From NCBI GenBank assembly GCA_947095585.1, contig OX352763.1, positions 24,539,462 through 24,603,461 of the forward strand: a stretch of 64,000 bases of DNA, in the 5' to 3' direction. A program made the position numbers and the translations under genes. Under the pieces are notes generated by a model, which was given only the letters and a program-made list of their open reading frames with translations, made no database searches and had not been told where the DNA came from. Each line of letters starts with the position of its first letter. Position 1 is the stretch's first letter. Shown in pieces: positions 21,114 to 32,669 of this stretch. This stretch comes from Nephrocerus scutellatus. Lineage: Eukaryota; Arthropoda; Insecta; Diptera; Pipunculidae.

Positions 21114-21890
21114 TCAAATTACACGCATCGACTGAACGGTTATTCCATTGAATAATCGAATTCCACTTGGACAGCGTTCTTCCGCTTTCGTCTCTGAGCA
21201 GAACCTCGATTGCAACTCTTGCTTATCCAATCGATCTCTATTGCCAACCTTTGTTAATAATGATGAGAATTCAGCATTCTCCTGCCGCATAACTTCGGTC
21301 AATTCATAATCCCTTCCATAACTGCTGTCCATCGATCCGCTGTATTTTTTGCCTCCAAATGGGAATGGCTCTAACCGGTGGCAACTGACTCTATTCCACT
21401 AAGAGCCTGCATCATAATTTCCTGTTATTTCTTTCAGTCTACGCGTTCTAACATTTCCGCCCCAATCATGCTGACTTCATCGATGAGTATCATCTTGACA
21501 TACCTAAATAAAGATCTATATAAACCCATATGCCATTTGGAAACTCAAAAGGGTTATTTTAAACGCAGTATTAACAGTCGTGCCTCCTATAGCAACCGTG
21601 GCTTTCCCTGTGGATGCACATGTAAGAGAGGCATTACAATAAACATCTGTGTATCTGTGAAACGATTACGAATTTCCATGATGAGTTTGATGAAAAAAGT
21701 CTTCCCACATCCAGCAGGACCAGTCAAGAACAGTTGCAACGGGTGTGGGTTTTTTTATGTTAACAACCATATAATATGTTGTTCCAAATGCTTTGCGTTG
21801 GCCTTTCTCATGAGATCGAGAAACTCTGGAGTCTCCATCAAGTTGTCTTTCTTCAACTTACAGTTATTCGCCTTAGCGTTTTGAACTTGC
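21114..21890 (-). mobile_element. Helitron PIF1-type helicase pseudogene, first half
   Basis: Read down from 21890, the minus strand shows METPEFLDLMRKANAKHLEQ, the Walker A motif LTGPAGCGKTFFIKLI (about 21690-21740), CASTGKATVAIGGTTVNTAF (21580-21640, other frame), WHMGLYRSLFRYVKMILIDE with Walker B DEVSMIGAEML (21440-21530), and finally ELTEVMRQENAEFSSLLTKV (21230-21300). Such a series is typical of the helicase domain of Helitron Rep/helicase proteins. There are at least three frameshifts or stops, and the GDLRQLPPV-like motif is missing. No Rep nuclease domain was seen. Confidence 0.85.
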
Positions 21891-21954
21891 GATTGAATTC
21901 AAAGTGAGTGTTTGTTTTTCTAATCGAATCTGACTAGTAGAAGCCTCTTTTCCA

Positions 21955-22095
21955 TGCATTACTGCATTACACGCGCCACACGCGTCATACGCGAAATACT
22001 AAAAATGCTGTGTGGGATATAGGTGCTCAAATAGGGAATAGGGATCAGCTCTCTGGGTCGTTTGAAAGGTCACTTTTATGTTAACGCGTAACAAA
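21955..22095 (-). repeat. Dispersed monomer related to the 31.5-kb satellite
   Basis: On the minus strand: GTGACCTTTCAAACGACCCA, GAGAGCTGA, TGAGCAC, AGCATTTTTAGTATTTCGCG, ACGCGTGTGGCGCGTGTAAT. The landmarks follow the same order as in the satellite unit. It lies ~70 bp upstream of the helicase pseudogene, which is on the same strand. Confidence 0.65.
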
Positions 22096-22167
22096 AGTTA
22101 ACAATCGATTTTACTCCCCATAAAAGATTTTGTGTAATTTTTTCTATACATGAAAATCGATTCTTAA

Positions 22168-22245
22168 AGAGTAAACTCCAATAAACTCCAATACACTCCA
22201 GTAAACTCCAATAAACTGCAATAAACTCCAATAAACTCCAAAAAT
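22168..22245 (+). repeat. 10-bp minisatellite, ATAAACTCCA
   Basis: About seven to eight copies of (A/G)TAAACTCCA with single-base variants such as ATACACTCCA and ATAAACTGCA. Confidence 0.9.
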
Positions 22246-22727
22246 ACATTCAGAGTGCTAGTTAGTTATTTGTGAATTTAGTCAAACTTTAAAAAGTAAC
22301 AATAATCGATTTTTACAAAAACAAACAAAAAATCATAAATATGACGCTAGCCGAATTGCTAAATATATTGAATATTACTTTGATTTCGCTTAGATCCGGA
22401 TCCGTCTTATCAGAAGCGTAATTCTCTGTCGTCAGAGATAAGCAATTTTTGTGCGGATTTTGTTTAATTTACCGTTGTGCACATAAACAAATGACGAGCA
22501 CGTTCTTTTGTGTTCTTATTATTATTACTATTAATGCAATGGACCACCGTGATAAAGTTAAAATATAGTGTCGTTACTACTTGCATTGATATTTTTATAA
22601 AACTAAATATTTCTTAAATTTTTAATCGGAATGTCGACAGTGCGACAACCCTTAGATATTACGTATTACCGTTCTACGAATAAACAAGACCTTTAGTTGG
22701 TAATGATGCGTGCGCGAGCGAGTGACA
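22246..22727. other. No recognisable gene
   Basis: AT-rich sequence without recognised repeat or coding match. Confidence 0.4.
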
Positions 22728-22827
22728 TACACTGCGGATCACTAGATTAGAAGCAGGCAATTTCGAGAAGTAAAAATTGTCCTTTTCCTGTTATAGAGGC
22801 GTTGAGAATTTTTTTTAAATTCTCTAT
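22728..22827 (+). mobile_element. Terminus of a Tc1-like element
   Basis: TACACTGCGGATCACTAGAT followed by TAGAAGCAGGCAATTT matches the terminal inverted repeats of the Tc1-like element at 42260-44353 (its right end read on the minus strand). Only about 100 bp are present before a mariner begins, apparently at a TA dinucleotide. Confidence 0.7.
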
Positions 22828-24605
22828 ACGAGGGTGCCGTAAGAGTTTATAGAAAAAGTAATAAAAAATTAAAATTTTTCATCAAAAATTATTTTATTGC
22901 TTTTCAAAATATACACTTTAGCATAGCTCCAAAATATGGTTTTTGAACGCTTCACCCGTTTCTTCCACGCATCTTATCTTTAATTGTTGTGAACAGGAAG
23001 AAGTCATTTGCTATATTGCTTTGGCAAAGACGGCTTGGCCTTACAAAGCATCAGCTTTTGGCTTTACCGCCTTACGGTGAGTACCATAACTATAAAATGG
23101 CTTTAGTTTCTTAATCCTAAAATTTTTTGTTGTAAGCCAAGCCGGCTTTGCCAAAGCAATATAGCAATTGGGTGCCAAGTCGGGGCTGTAAGGCCGATGA
23201 CCCATGAAATCGATCGTTTGAGTGTTCAAATACTCGCTTGTTTGATGTGATGTGTGTGAGTTTTGGGTTGTTTTCTCTTAAATTTGTTGAACACCTCAGA
23301 CAAACAAATGGTCGTATACCAAGCTGAATTGACTGTCTTATGATTTTCAAGAGCCACAGTCGCCGCATGACCGGTTTTCGTGAAGAAACACGCTACCATT
23401 AGCTTCCCAACGCTCCGGGCTCGCACAACTTTTGTTGGATTTTCTGCGAATTGGAAGACCCAAAACAGTCGATTGCCCTTTTCTTTCCGGCTCATACGCA
23501 AATGTCCATTGACTCGTCACCTGTCACGATCTTGTATACGTTTTTGGAAGTACCTTCAATGAATTTTTCAAGGATTTGGCGGCACCAATCGACACGAACC
23601 TATTTTTGTGCGTCTGTCAAAAAAATGTGAAATCCAACGTGCACATAGCTTCCGAATCTTTAAATGTTCATGTTAGAACGTATATACGCTGTTGTTACTA
23701 ATGCCTAAGCATACCTGGATTTCCAGATAAGTCACATGACAATACTCTTTAATCAGTTTTCTCACAGCATCGATGTTTTCTAGCATAACAGCTGTTTTTG
23801 GACAACCTTCACGAGGCTCGTCTTGGAGTGAACGTCGTTCGCCTTTAAATTCATTGTAGCAATTATTAACACTAGCCAAGGATGGTGCTTCGTCGCCAAA
23901 AGTCGAATGAAGTGATTCGAAGCACTGTTGTTGAATAAGCCCCTTTCGTAAAAAATCGCAATAATTCCATTTTACTTTCTTTTACATAGTAAAGTATAGT
24001 AATCATGAAAATTTTCGAACTGGGGATTTTTCAGATTTACCCATTACCGTATCTCCTGAGTCAGAAAAAGCGAAAATAAAAAAAATATCTGTCTCTCTGT
24101 ATGTCTGTTTGTCTGTGTCCACTCTACAGCCTAGATGGCTGAACTTAAAATTTATATTTAAGCTTTTTACATAAATTGTGAGGGTCCAGATGATTTTGAC
24201 AGAAATCTGACAGGAAGTGACAGTTTACTTCGACAGTTTTTCGAGCTTGTGCAAATAATTCAATAAGTATAGCACTTAGTAGGAATCTGTTAAGTACAAA
24301 AAAAATTTAAACAAAAAAAAAAATAAAAAAAATTGAAAATAATATTAAGTTTTATTTTCAATTTTTTTATTTTTTACTTAATTTACTGAAAATTCCGGTC
24401 CCGTCCGTAAAAGAAAGTCGTCCTCCATTTTTTGTCACTGAATTCAATTTTTCAATGAAAATAAAAAACAATATTGCGATGGGAACTGACAGATTACTTT
24501 TGAGAAACATAACCTCCAAAAATGTTGAACTTTTTGACTGATATAGAGATTTGCATCGGAAAACACTAGTATTACCATTTCTAAAAACATTTACGGCACC
24601 CTATG
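22828..24605 (-). mobile_element. Near full-length but inactive mariner
   Basis: Bounded by inverted repeats: AGGGTGCCGTAAGAGTTTAT at the left (from 22830) and, on the minus strand at the right, AGGGTGCCGTAAATGTTTTT. The minus strand encodes a mariner transposase in pieces: IIAIFYERGLIQQQCFESLH, FGDEAPSLASVNNCYNEFK, EPREGCPKTAVMLENIDAVR (23673-23950), the VTYLEIQVCLGIS helix, a PTKVVRARSVGKLMVACFF block (23380-23470) and GHRPYSPDLAP (third catalytic Asp, about 23170). Part of the C-terminus is repeated, in broken form, near 23041-23160. Multiple stops. An ~450-bp insertion (23968-24415) separates the 5' UTR from the N-terminus. Confidence 0.85.
23968..24415. mobile_element. Candidate nested insertion with short TIRs
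   Basis: Inside the mariner, ACTTTCTTTTAC at the left end (about 23974) recurs inverted as GTAAAAGAAAGT at about 24407-24418. TCCATTTT flanks the left end (about 23966) and occurs again just right of the inverted repeat (about 24424), which could be an 8-bp target duplication. The interior has poly-A/T runs and a TCTGTNTGTCTG patch but no recognised ORF. Confidence 0.4.
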
Positions 24606-24621
24606 TAATAGGTTACTACAT

Positions 24622-24911
24622 GGACCCCATAGCTCCAGTGGTTAGTGCGTTGGACTTCTGAGCGGCAGGTTTCAAATTCAAAACCCAGAAAAATACCAAA
24701 AATCTTTTCCACGGTCCCACATCTCGCGAGTGTCTGACAATCTTCCGAGAGTAATAACTGCCATGGAAATCTTCTTAATTTGCTTTTAGGATACTGCTTT
24801 AAAGGATAGGTCCCTGCCATTTGTTTGAAAAAATATAACACGCACAATATGAATTTTGGGCGAGAAGCTAAGCCTTGCACCTGTCTGTCTGTGGCGCCAA
24901 TTATTATTTCT
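24622..24911 (+). mobile_element. tRNA-derived SINE, copy 1
   Basis: Starts with an A-box-like ATAGCTCCAGTGGTTAG, has a decayed B-box (GGTTTCAAATTC), then the shared SINE body (CGCGAGTGTCTGACAATCTT, CCGAGAGTAATAACT, CATTTGTTTGAAAAAATATA, GAGAAGCTAAGCCTTG) and ends GTGGCGCCAATTATTATTTC. It lies just outside the mariner TIR. Most diverged of the four copies in the promoter boxes. Confidence 0.8.
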
Positions 24912-27035
24912 ATAATGGCTTCCGCTTAAAACTTGGCTAAATATCGAGAATATCGATTAGGTTTAATTGTCTGCCCCTTTGCCCGGTTACTTTCTATGAA
25001 GCGATTTGTGTAAATGTGAGTTCTGTTACAAGCATTAAGAATGGATGGTTCCTTTCTTGTATCTGAAAAAAGCTCGGTTATCAAATATGGCTTAGCTTAG
25101 CTTTTAGCAATTCTCTCGGAGCAAAACAGGAGTATGAGTATTTAGACCGTCACTTACTGACTTGACTGGTTTTCTAGCGCTCAATTGTTCCTCTCTTGAA
25201 GGAGTCAGCAATTTTTTATTTGAAGTTAGTTTTAAGCAGTTTTTCTTTGCCTGTTTGACAAGTGATCGACTGCTTTGTCGCCATATGTATCTATCAGTTT
25301 GTTAAGGACTTGGGTACCGTGTTAGATTTCTTACGCTGGCCACAAATTGCTTTTGTTTGATAGAGAGTTGGTAGAGAGAGAATTATCTACAGGTCCGCAG
25401 TGGAAGTATTTTTAGGCCTCCCAACTACGTTTCGATCTGTTTGATTTCCTGTACAAGTTTCAGGTTTTTTTTTTTATTATTCTGTTACCAATATTACAAG
25501 CTCATATTCGTATGCTATGATAGGATTGTAAAATTTGAAAGGCACACAGTAGTTTCTAAGAAAGAAGACAATTATTCTCTTGCTTTATTATATTTTCGGG
25601 CAGAGTAAAACTCGCTTGTAATAATGTATTGAATACTTCATTAAAACAATTCAAATAAATTGGTGCCTTCATTGTCTCCTCTCTGCGTGCTGAGAATTTC
25701 ACGCCCTGACAGTGAACCCCTGTTAGAAGTGTACTCTATCAGTGCATAGGTATTATATCAGTTTTTTTTTTAAATTTAAATCCAGACATTATTATAATCA
25801 TATCCAAAAATCTGATATAAATAAAATTACTTTTTCCGCATCAACAACAATAAACAAATTTTATTTTCGCTAGCGATAGCATAAAGTATACAAAACATAA
25901 AATTTTATGCTCAAATATATGGAATAAAAGTCGCGTCATCGTTCACTGAACTTTCATTGAGCCACAAAAATTTGATTTTCGAATTTCCGCATATTACAGC
26001 TAAAGGTAATTAGATTTTTAATCGAGTTCGTAAACAAATATACCAAAATACTGCGTTCAGACTCTGTTATAATAATTAACTTTTTATTTAAAAATAATTT
26101 GCAATTAAATTTCGCAATCCAAACCATTTTAGTGCTATCTGTATTTCCGCATTGACCATTTATTAGTTGAACGCTTCCTTCCGTGAGTGTTGTCGCGGAG
26201 TGTTGTGAAGAGTTGTCAGTTGTCGTTATTACCAGTCCACGGAGCCGGAGCGCGGCTAATTTTCTTCGAATTCAACGAGTGACAAATTTGCATGATAATC
26301 AATTGAACGTTGTTCGTGTTCAACATGACAAGTATTGTCGGACGGTGGCGTGTGGGATATAAGTCCAGACTCACGTACAAATATCTAAATAAATAAATTC
26401 GTATCATTTATATTGTACTCTTGAGGCAGATGATTGCTAGAGTCTAAGGTCGCAACCGTACATTTACCCTATGATGGCCGATGCTTAACTTTATGGAAAG
26501 GCGTGAAATGACCGTTTATTATACATATATTAAGTTTGGGCTGGGCTGGTGCGTGACTGTGATATTTTAAAATTGCTGGCTCAATTTTGTATAATAATTA
26601 AGATTTTCGTATACGAGTTGCGTATACGTGTGATAACAATTAGTTGCTTAAAATGAGTTTTCCATCAAAAACGATGTTCACTATTGAATTTCAAGCTTAA
26701 ATTGATTCAATACACAAGTTGGGCCCTGTGCAATTACACAAAATATATTTTTCGATACTTATGTTACTTTTTTTAATTTTTTTTAAATCAATTATTTATA
26801 CAGCAGGAAAAATAAGCGTGGCTTCATATAAAGTTCTTGCTAATTCACATAGAAATGATGCTTATATATGTTGTGTGTAATAGTTAGGCGCATTTTTTTC
26901 AGAAAGTTTCACACATGTAGGAGTTAGACAAAAAAGATAACATTTCTTTTATTTTTTTAACTTTTGGGAAATTTTTTTTAAAAAATAATTTTCTTAAAAT
27001 TGCTCTATCATATATCATATTCTTTTCTTTCTTTC
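24912..27035. other. Long stretch without recognised features
   Basis: About 2.1 kb of AT-rich DNA. No domain, TIR or tandem array was recognised. A less AT-rich patch at 26160-26360 has CpG-containing sequence but no convincing ORF. May include host single-copy or old unrecognised repeat DNA. Confidence 0.4.
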
Positions 27036-29090
27036 CTTTACTCCGTGGGGAGCATATGGCTTCTACAAACGCTCGCCAACGAATTCGAATTTATCGCCTG
27101 AGGTTTTAAGAGACGCCACTCGGTCCCCTGGGATCTTGCTTCCTCTTCTATTGTCCTTTGCCATGTCTTGCTAGGACGGCCAACTCGGTGGCTTCCTTGT
27201 GGATTCCAATCGAGCGCTTGTTTCGTAATATCGTTCGCTGGATTTCTCAAAGTGTGGCCAATCCAGCTCTATTTTCGTCATCTGATGGTGATCGCGATTG
27301 TTTCCTGTTGCGTTTCTCTCCACAAGTCTTGATTAGTGATAATGTCCGGCCATCTTATTCTCAGTATCCACCTTAAGCACTTGTTGTCAAAGACTTGGGA
27401 GGCGCGTCGCAATTGACTCTGTGACTTTCCACGTTTCGCAGCCATACAAGAGTACTAAGAGAACATTAGATCTGAAGATCGTTAGCTTCAGATTCCAGTA
27501 GATTTGCGAGGAGTTCCAGATATTATTTAGCATACTATAGAGGAGTGTCACGCCTTGTTTACACGAGAGCACACATCCGAGTCAGTACCACCATTTTTTG
27601 ACATCCAGCTAACTAACTAACTAACAAGTAACAAAACTTATCGACTTCTTCTATCTGGTGTCCGTCAGTCGAGAGATCATATGTTCCAATAGCGTTAACG
27701 CGAAGTAGTTTTGTTGTTGAGACGTTCATTTTTAAACCCACTTTGCTAGCGTGGAGTTCTATTGAGTTTAATTTTCGCTCTATGGCACCTAGCGATTGTG
27801 ATAGGAGACATATATCATCGGCATAGTCCAGGTCTTCTAGGCGGTGAAAAACATTCCATGGCAAACCCGATGGAGTACGGGTTACTATTTTCATCACCCA
27901 GTCGATGACAATTGTGAAAAGCAATGGTGACAGGGTGCAACCATGCTTGACTCCCGAGTATATGTTGAAAGGTGAGCCAAGATGACCGTTATGAAAGACG
28001 CGGCATGTTGAGTCGCGGTACAGCTCCCTAATGATGTTAATTAGTTTTTCCGGAAATCTGCCACATCATGTTTCGGTCCACGCTATCAAAAGTGCGTTTA
28101 AAATCTACAAAAACCATATACAGAGGAAGCGATACTCAACTGACTGCTTAATGATTATACGCAGGGTGTTAATTTGATCAGTACAAGAACGGTTTGGGCA
28201 AAATCCTGCTTGTTCATTTCTCAAAATTGGCTCTAACGCATTCCTTAAGCGCCTAGCTATTATAAAAGATATCCCTTGGTTTATGGTGTTTAGCCGGGTA
28301 GTTCCTCTCCAATTTTCGCCATTGCTCAAATCACCTTTCTTGGGGAGTTTGACTATTAAGCCTTCTTTTAACGACGATGCAATGGTTTCAGATTCCCAGA
28401 TACCTTGCTATATCGCATGCAATGTTCTCGTAGTTAACTCGACATCGGCTTGAAGGAGTTCTGCGTAGATGTTGTCATTGCCTGCTGCTTTACCTGATTG
28501 CAGTGAACGAATTGTTGTCCTTATCTCATCCAACGAAGGAGTAGCGACGCAGATGCTAAGAAGGGTGCATATGTGTGTTGATGGACGTGCCTGGCGAAGT
28601 ACAATTTAAAACATTCTTAAAATGTTCTGTCCATCGGGTTAATTGTTGTTGTTCCATAAGGATCAAAGAGCCTTAACAGGGTAGTTGATGTGGTGTTTCT
28701 TGTTGGCGAGCTTACGAGCGAGTTGGCATACTGTGCTGTATTGTCTTCTCTCAGCGGCTCTCTCATGCTCTTTTGTCGTCCCTAGCTATAGATCCCTATA
28801 TTTCCGCGCTAATGCGCTTTGCAACGCACCCGAGGCCGCGTTTAACTCTACTTTGATGGATTGGCGTTCACGAATGGTGTTCCATGTGCTATCTGATATC
28901 ATTCTTTTTTAGTTTTGTCGGGATAACCTAAAATGATTATGAGGCTACTTCCGTTTTCGTTTACTGTTTTCTCCCACTTAGACTCTAGGGTTTGGTGCTG
29001 TATCTCAGATAGAGACTGATGTATGCGGGATACATATTGCAGTTTCACATCTGGGTCTTTCAGTGCTGCTACAGTAGTGTAGAGTTGGAG
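27036..29090 (-). mobile_element. Family R LINE, RT through C-terminus, pseudogene
   Basis: Best RT copy of Family R, read from 29090 to 27036: a post-endonuclease stretch ALKDPDVKLQYVSRIHQSLS and ESKWEKTVN (28960-29070), the linker STWNTIRERQSIKVELN (28840-28900), LQSGKAAGNDNIYAELLQAD (28430-28510), KEGLIVKLPKKGDL, NWRGTTRLNTIN, EQAGFCPNRSCTDQINTLRI (28130-28240), VDFKRTFDSVDR (28085), VIDWVMKIVTRT, LEDLDYADDICLLSQSL (intact YADD, about 27810-27840), EVDKFCYL, VLLYGCETWKVTES (27420-27450) and the C-terminal DWNPQGSHRVGRPSKTWQR block (27100-27190). The 3' end is AAAGAAAGAAAAG-like on the minus strand near 27020. Frameshifts and a gap between motif A and the following region break it. Confidence 0.92.
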
Positions 29091-29880
29091 CGTGAGCCCC
29101 GCGCTTGTCTAGCTTGCGCCATTAAGTACTATATTAGCAGTCTTCTCTTTGAGAGTAAACCGCAGACCCCCCGTTGCATCCCCAGAACGAGCTGGGTCCT
29201 CACCAAAATTGTCCTCAGACCGGTCGAACCATACGGTCGGCCTTATTTTATCTGTGGGCACGGAAAATTCCGCGGTACCAATTCCACCTTGGATAGGGTC
29301 TGACATCAATGGCTTCGGAAATTTCAGGTATTAGTGCCTGGGCATTTGACAAGGCAAAACCCTAGCAGCCATCTCATTTGCCATCAGGATAGCAAGCTAT
29401 CCCGAGTTTTCCAAACGCGACCTTGGTCAGTTGTGGCATCAAGAATCACCCATTCGTTCAGGTATGAGTGCCTGGGCATTTGACAAGGCAAAACCCTGGC
29501 AGCACATCCTTCCGCAACTTCGAACCCTATCATTTGCCACTAGGACAGCAAGCCATCCTAGGCCCACCCAAGGGCCCTTCTCACATATGTTGTGACTTGA
29601 CCACTTAAATACGAAGAGTTTGCCCAAGTGTAAGCATCTCTAAGTACCAGTGGCCCTTTCTAGGTCGCCAAGTACGAAGAGCATGCTCTAAGTACCCGCG
29701 ACCTTTTATTTATCTTCCGTAGAAGAGCCCTGCACCATAAACCAAAGGATAAAGATGCTGCTGGACCCCAACACGGAATGGAATTTTAGAGAACTCTTAC
29801 CACAGGCATTTCGTACCGCGGTGTTTTCTATACCCCCCACCGCCGGGGTAACCCAGTGCCAGCTTGACCGTTTTGATGAG
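29091..29880 (-). mobile_element. Probable 5' part of the same Family R element
   Basis: GC-richer than its surroundings and directly upstream (minus strand) of the element at 27036-29090. It contains a direct duplication: TGCCTGGGCATTTGACAAGG with its context occurs at about 29334 and 29467, each followed by GCCA, AGGA.AGCAAGC.ATCC. Further down are repeated CTAAGTAC/CCAAGTACGAAGAG units (29575-29700). The endonuclease core expected between this and the RT part is missing. Assignment to the same element is by position and composition only. Confidence 0.45.
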
Positions 29881-30128
29881 TTTTATATAAAAGAAATTAC
29901 TTAAATGTTCTGGTCTTTGTTATGTATTTCTTTGTGTTGGAAGCATCTGGAAATTATTCAATGGGGATAAATATCACAGTACTTTGCCGCAGAATTCATT
30001 CGTTTTTTGAAATCCAGCCAATCAAGTTGAAAAGTACTTGCAAACAGATAGAACTACCACCTAAGTGAATAGTAGTACAAATGTTGTAACTCATAACCAG
30101 TAACTTTTGCCATTTTTACTTTTTGCTA

Positions 30129-30225
30129 ATAAAAGTTTCAATTTGTAAATTAATAAACTTGTGTTGCGTCTTTTATTTGCAAAATTCATTACGAACTCGA
30201 AAGCCTAACAATATTTTTTTTATTT
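30129..30225 (+). repeat. Interspersed repeat Y, copy 2
   Basis: Same family and orientation as 4567-4670: TTTGTAAATTAATAAACTTG, GTGTTGCGTC, TTTTATTTGCAAAA, GCCTAACAATATTTTTTTT. Confidence 0.65.
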
Positions 30226-31461
30226 ATCAGATCTATTTACCTATTTGAAACATATTGGTATCCGATAAAAACTTTCGTTCAGACATAACAACCGTTGTGA
30301 TAAAACTAAATCAACATTGGCGTAATCCCATAACGCTGCGTATAACTCAAGTAATGCCCATAAACATTTTATTTGGGGCTATAAAAATTAATCTCAAATG
30401 ATTTGCTAATTCCATTTAATGTCTCATTACAAAGAACATCATTGTATGCCTGACGTCATAAATCAAGAGTTTGCCGCCGCCACTTTTGCTTAGTATGTAA
30501 AAAGCAACGATGCCTTTCAGAGATAAGCAAAGCAGCGCCATACAGAGTAGCTATTCCATCTTTTCGTGCGTTTGTTGTGTCAATTTTTGTTTAGTTCCTC
30601 GTTTGTTTGACTCATGTGCTGACTTAATGTGACCCTGACCGATGGACATTTATTTTTTCTAGTTTGGGCAAATTTGTGCAAATTAGTGTGCAGATATAGA
30701 AACTACAAATTCTTGAAAATCAAGTAGTTTTGCATAGCGCAAATGCGGAACGGAAAAAATCGTTTTCTCTCCACAATTCATTGTGTTTCTTTTTTGGCAT
30801 CGGATGCATATCTTAGTTCCAAATATGTTTTGCGTTTTTCTCCGAACTTTTAAAAATATTTGATTGAAATTGGATTGAAGTTGGAAATTCCTTTACAAAT
30901 TTTTGAGAAGAAAATTTCTTCGATTACCAAAATTTGATGTTATTTTCCGGTATTTAATAGAAGTATGTAATAGTGGGACATATTAGAGACTCGTCTGTCA
31001 TTTTGGCAGTGAATGCTCAATTGTATTGGGCTTAAAAACTTTTACTGTTTTTTGGCATTTTCAATGTTTAAATGAAGACGAAAATAAAGGGTAAATAATT
31101 ACTTTCAAAAAATATTTTTTTTGTAGTCTGTTTATAACAGATAAACCGGGCTTGGTCGTGTGCAAAATAGCGCTATGCTCGTTATGGAATATACTATTTC
31201 TAGTCTAGCATTCAACTGGTAAACAAATAGGTTTTTGTCAATTTCAGACAATTATTTAACTCTGCTACCTTAGGCTTTTTAGAAATATGTACATATATGC
31301 TCTTTTTCAACTGCCAAACTTACATTCAATAATCCTTATCCGGTTGCATATACAAGGATAAATTCCCTGACTATCTAATGCTGTAGCTGATTGTTGTAGC
31401 TCTACTTCTTTTTTTTAAAAACTTTTATTTAACTTGACTTGACCCATTTTTGTCTGTATTT
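30226..31461. other. No recognisable gene
   Basis: AT-rich. A patch at 30460-30650 is somewhat less AT-rich. No coding similarity or array recognised before the satellite starts. Confidence 0.4.
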
Positions 31462-32668
31462 TCGACTACTTAGAGGTCCTTTGTAACCACCTTCCACACG
31501 ACCTAGAGAGCTGAAAGTCCAAAATAGCACTTTTTATATTCGTGAGGAGCGTGTCGCGTGTGGGGCGTGTCATGAGTTGAAATTTTTGTTGTTTCGACTT
31601 CTTTGAGGTCCTTTCTAACCACCTTCCACACGACCTAGAGAGCTGAAAGTCCAAAATAGCACTTTTTATATTCCGTGAGGAGCGTGTCGCGTGTGAGGCG
31701 TGTGATGAGTTGAAATTTTTGTTGTTTCGACTTCTTTGAGGTCCTTTTTAACCACCTTACACACGATTTGGAGAGCTGAAATTTTGTGAGTATTTAAGTC
31801 CAAACTGGAATTTTTTTATATTCTGCGTCAGACTCGTGTCGCGTGTGGGGCGTGTCATGAGTTGAAATTTTTGTTGTTTCGACTTCTTTGAGGTCCTTTC
31901 TAACCACCTTCCACACGACCTAGAGAGCTGAAAGTCCAAAATAGCACTTTTTATATTCCGTGAGGAGCGTGTCGCGTGTGAGGCGTGTGATGAGTTGAAA
32001 TTTTTGTTGTTTCGACTTCTTTGAGGTCCTTTTTAACCACCTTACACACGATTTGGAGAGCTGAAATTTTGTGAGTATTTAAGTCCAAACTGGAATTTTT
32101 TTATATTCTGCGTCAGACTCGTGTCGCGTGTGGGGCGTGTCATGAGTTGAAATTTTTGTTGTTTCGACTTCTTTGAGGTCCTTTCTAACCACCTTCCACA
32201 CGACCTAGAGAGCTGAAAGTCCAAAATAGCACTTTTTATATTCCGTGAGGAGCGTGTCGCGTGTGAGGCGTGTGATGAGTTGAAATTTTTGTTGTTTCGA
32301 CTTCTTTGAGGTCCTTTTTAACCACCTTACACACGATTTGGAGAGCTGAAATTTTGTGAGTATTTAAGTCCAAAATCGAATTTTTTTATATTCTGCGTCA
32401 GACTCGTGTCGCGTGTGGGGCGTGTGATGAGTTGAAACTTTGTTGTTTCGACTTCTTTGAGGTCCTTTTTAACCACCTTCCACACGACCTAGAGATCTGA
32501 AATTTTGTGAGTATCTTACACCAAAATTGCTTATTTTATATTCCGCGTGAGACGCGCGTCCCGTTTTGCGTGTGTGATAGGTTGACATTTTTGTTTTTTC
32601 GACTTCTTTGAGGTGCTTTTAACCACCTTCCACACGATTTAGAGAGCTGAAACTTTGTGAGCATTTTA
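31462..32668 (+). repeat. Satellite array with a 285-bp dimeric higher-order unit
   Basis: Anchored on TCGACTTCTTTGAGGTCC, unit starts fall at 31462, 31594, 31727, 31879, 32012, 32164, 32297, 32448 and 32599. Spacings are 132, 133, 152, 133, 152, 133, 151, 151, so two monomer types (about 133 and 152 bp) alternate as a 285-bp dimer. The longer type carries an extra TTTTGTGAGTATTTAAG-like segment. The dimer copies 31727-32011 and 32012-32296 look the same base for base, which indicates recent duplication. Outer units are more diverged. The apparent 60-aa ORFs on the minus strand only reflect the repeat. Confidence 0.95.
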
Positions 32669-32669
32669 A

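Noticed and set aside
21378..21884. 168-codon plus-strand ORF
   Set aside because: The Helitron helicase motifs (GPAGCGKT, DEVSMIG) read on the opposite strand, so this frame is a shadow.
31466..32224. Recurring 60-62 aa minus-strand ORFs (MDFQLSRSCGRWLERT type)
   Set aside because: They recur at exactly the satellite period and exist only because the dimer is repeated.
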